Shown piece after piece: positions 5,277 through 6,404 of a DNA stretch of 6,404 bases (positions within the stretch are counted from its first letter, which is position 1; every line of letters starts with the position of its first letter). The notes beneath the pieces are model-generated. The model ran no database searches and was not told the origin of the DNA. It saw nothing but the letters and a program-made list of their open reading frames with translations. This DNA comes from Candidatus Peregrinibacteria bacterium (GTDB lineage: Bacteria; Patescibacteriota; Gracilibacteria; UBA1369; UM-FILTER-53-11), in NCBI GenBank assembly GCA_023245725.1, contig JAHFJU010000078.1, positions 1 through 6,404 on the forward strand, given 5' to 3'. Position numbers and translations under genes: made by a program.

Positions 5277-5306
5277 GGTTTAGTGGTATCTATATGACAA
5301 ATCTGG

Positions 5307-6404
5307 CTAATTTCTCAGTAAAAACTCCTCAACCGTCATTGTCTCTTGTGCTTTTGTCGCATAATCACGCACACAGACTTTCGCTTCGGCGACTTCTTTT
5401 TCGCCAACGACAAACATGTATGGAACTTTCATCATCTCTGCATTACGGATTTTTTTGCCAAGTGAGTCATTATTGTCGTCAAGTTCTACGCGAACTCCAA
5501 CTGTTTCGAGTGCGTCGCGCACGTCATTTGCATAAGGCAAAAACTGATCGGATACCGGCAAAATGCGAACCTGAACAGGTGCGAGCCAGTATGGGAATGC
5601 GCCACCGAAGTGTTCAATAATAATAGCCATAAAGCGCTCAAATGAGCCAAAAACTGCGACGTGTAATACTGCTACATACTGTTTGCTGCCGTCTTCTGCA
5701 ATGTACTGCATCTCAAAGTTTTTAGGCTGAACAAAATCCATTTGAACAGTCGTCATTTGCCACTCTCGGCCAAGCGCGTCTTCAATCATAATGTCGATTT
5801 TTGGGCCGTAAAAAGCCGCTTCTCCTTCACCAATAAAATATTCAACTCCCCAACGTTTAACTCCTTCAATCAAATTCTTTTCAGCCATGTTCCAAATTTC
5901 ATCTGTGCCAAAATATTTTTCAGGTTTTTTTGGATCGCGAATCGAAACACGAGCCTTGAATTTTTTGAATCCGAAAGTTTCGTAAACCTCTTTTACAAGC
6001 CCCAAAACCATATCTATCTCACTTGCGATTTGGTCATAGCGTAAAAAATGATGAGTATCGTCTTGAGTGAGTGCGCGAACACGCAAAAGTCCATTTACTT
6101 CTCCGCTTTTTTCATTGCGGTATACAGTGGTGTTTTCGGCATACCTAAGCGGTAAATGGCGATAACTGTGTTGCTCAGCATTGAACAATTCAAAGTGATG
6201 CGGGCAGTTCATGGCCTTCATAACCAATCGATCGCCATCTTCGGTTTCCATAACCGGCATCATGGCATCGTACTTGCCCATATGCCCCGAGCGAATGTAT
6301 AAATCTTCTTTTGCAATGTGCGGAATACCAACGAAAGTATATTTGCGAGCCTTTTTTTTTGCTGTAATAAAATCCCACAAATTTTGTTTGAGTTGCTGGC
6401 CTTT
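5307..6404 (-). CDS. thrS: Threonyl-tRNA synthetase, C-terminal part
   Basis: This is 365 codons ending at TAG (5307-5309) and open to the right edge, so the start and the N-terminal TGS and editing domains are outside the window. The enzyme charges tRNA-Thr with threonine in the cytoplasm. Visible are the class II catalytic core: MNCPHH with the zinc Cys (codon 6204-6206), motif 2 YRNEKSGEVNGLLRVRALTQ, then DDTHHF with a zinc His (6051-6053), YGPKIDI, and LHVAVFGSFERF with the third zinc ligand His (5661-5663) running into motif 3 (GGAFPYWLAPVQV). The anticodon-binding domain follows and ends with TVEEFLLRN, a little shorter than E. coli's tail. All three zinc/threonine-site ligands are kept. 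Positions 2-3 after the third ligand differ from the usual HRAILGS. A TTG at 6380 is internal to the domain and not the true start. It is transcribed towards the gene-poor interval. Confidence 0.97.
   Translation of the reverse strand, partial: KGQQLKQNLWDFITAKKKARKYTFVGIPHIAKEDLYIRSGHMGKYDAMMPVMETEDGDRLVMKAMNCPHHFELFNAEQHSYRHLPLRYAENTTVYRNEKSGEVNGLLRVRALTQDDTHHFLRYDQIASEIDMVLGLVKEVYETFGFKKFKARVSIRDPKKPEKYFGTDEIWNMAEKNLIEGVKRWGVEYFIGEGEAAFYGPKIDIMIEDALGREWQMTTVQMDFVQPKNFEMQYIAEDGSKQYVAVLHVAVFGSFERFMAIIIEHFGGAFPYWLAPVQVRILPVSDQFLPYANDVRDALETVGVRVELDDNNDSLGKKIRNAEMMKVPYMFVVGEKEVAEAKVCVRDYATKAQETMTVEEFLLRN

Larger units (their letters stand above)
4868..5306. other. Gene-poor interval between thrS and the secreted protein gene
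   Basis: This stretch of about 440 nt holds no confident gene. It contains the promoter of the secreted protein gene, short minus-strand reading frames that look like a possible gene remnant (4919-5063), a doubtful plus-strand small ORF (5106-5276), a possible thrS terminator (5221-5266) and two 10-bp palindromes, TTCCCGGGAA at 5111 and TTTGGCCAAA at 5234. I see no tRNA, insertion-sequence ends or CRISPR repeats in it. Confidence 0.6.

Noticed and set aside
5294..6044. Plus-strand ORFs of 108 and 100 codons
   Set aside because: Antisense shadows of thrS, which has full class II synthetase motifs.

Overview
The window reads as a bacterial chromosome segment centred on an F-type ATP synthase operon, with a convergent minus-strand block on the right. 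Several traits suggest a Candidate Phyla Radiation (Patescibacteria/Parcubacteria-like) genome or another streamlined lineage. They are a strongly shortened delta subunit, no Shine-Dalgarno motif before any start, a TTG start for atpH, and a short secreted or anchored protein I cannot place in a family. TGA ends atpE and atpG, so the standard code applies and the TGA-recoding SR1/Gracilibacteria groups are unlikely. The lineage is an inference; no taxonomic marker was tested.

Left block (1-4005, plus strand): the 3' end of atpE (c subunit), then atpF (b), atpH (delta), atpA (alpha) and atpG (gamma). The genes are separated by unusually roomy gaps of 128, 70, 104 and 66 nt that hold hairpins, direct repeats and -10-like boxes. 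These genes supply parts of the membrane rotor and stator (c, b, delta) and of the F1 head and shaft (alpha, gamma). The beta (atpD) and epsilon (atpC) genes, which normally follow atpG, are absent. The block ends after atpG at a hairpin with an A-run on one side and a T-run on the other, a good bidirectional terminator. The catalytic beta subunit must therefore be encoded elsewhere if the enzyme works.

Right block (4006-6404, mostly minus strand): a 277-residue protein with an N-terminal hydrophobic segment and two tandem copies of an approximately 87-residue beta-rich repeat. It has a clear TATAAT box upstream. Next is a roughly 440-nt gene-poor interval (4868-5306) with a possible gene remnant, one doubtful small ORF and a possible terminator. 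The last gene is the C-terminal two-thirds or so of thrS (threonyl-tRNA synthetase), running off the right edge.

No defence system, mobile element, CRISPR array, tRNA or rRNA was seen. The points most worth a second look are the truncated atp gene order, the shortened delta facing a normal-looking alpha N-terminus, the repeat-rich atpH-atpA gap, the duplicated-domain secreted protein, and the uniform lack of Shine-Dalgarno sites.
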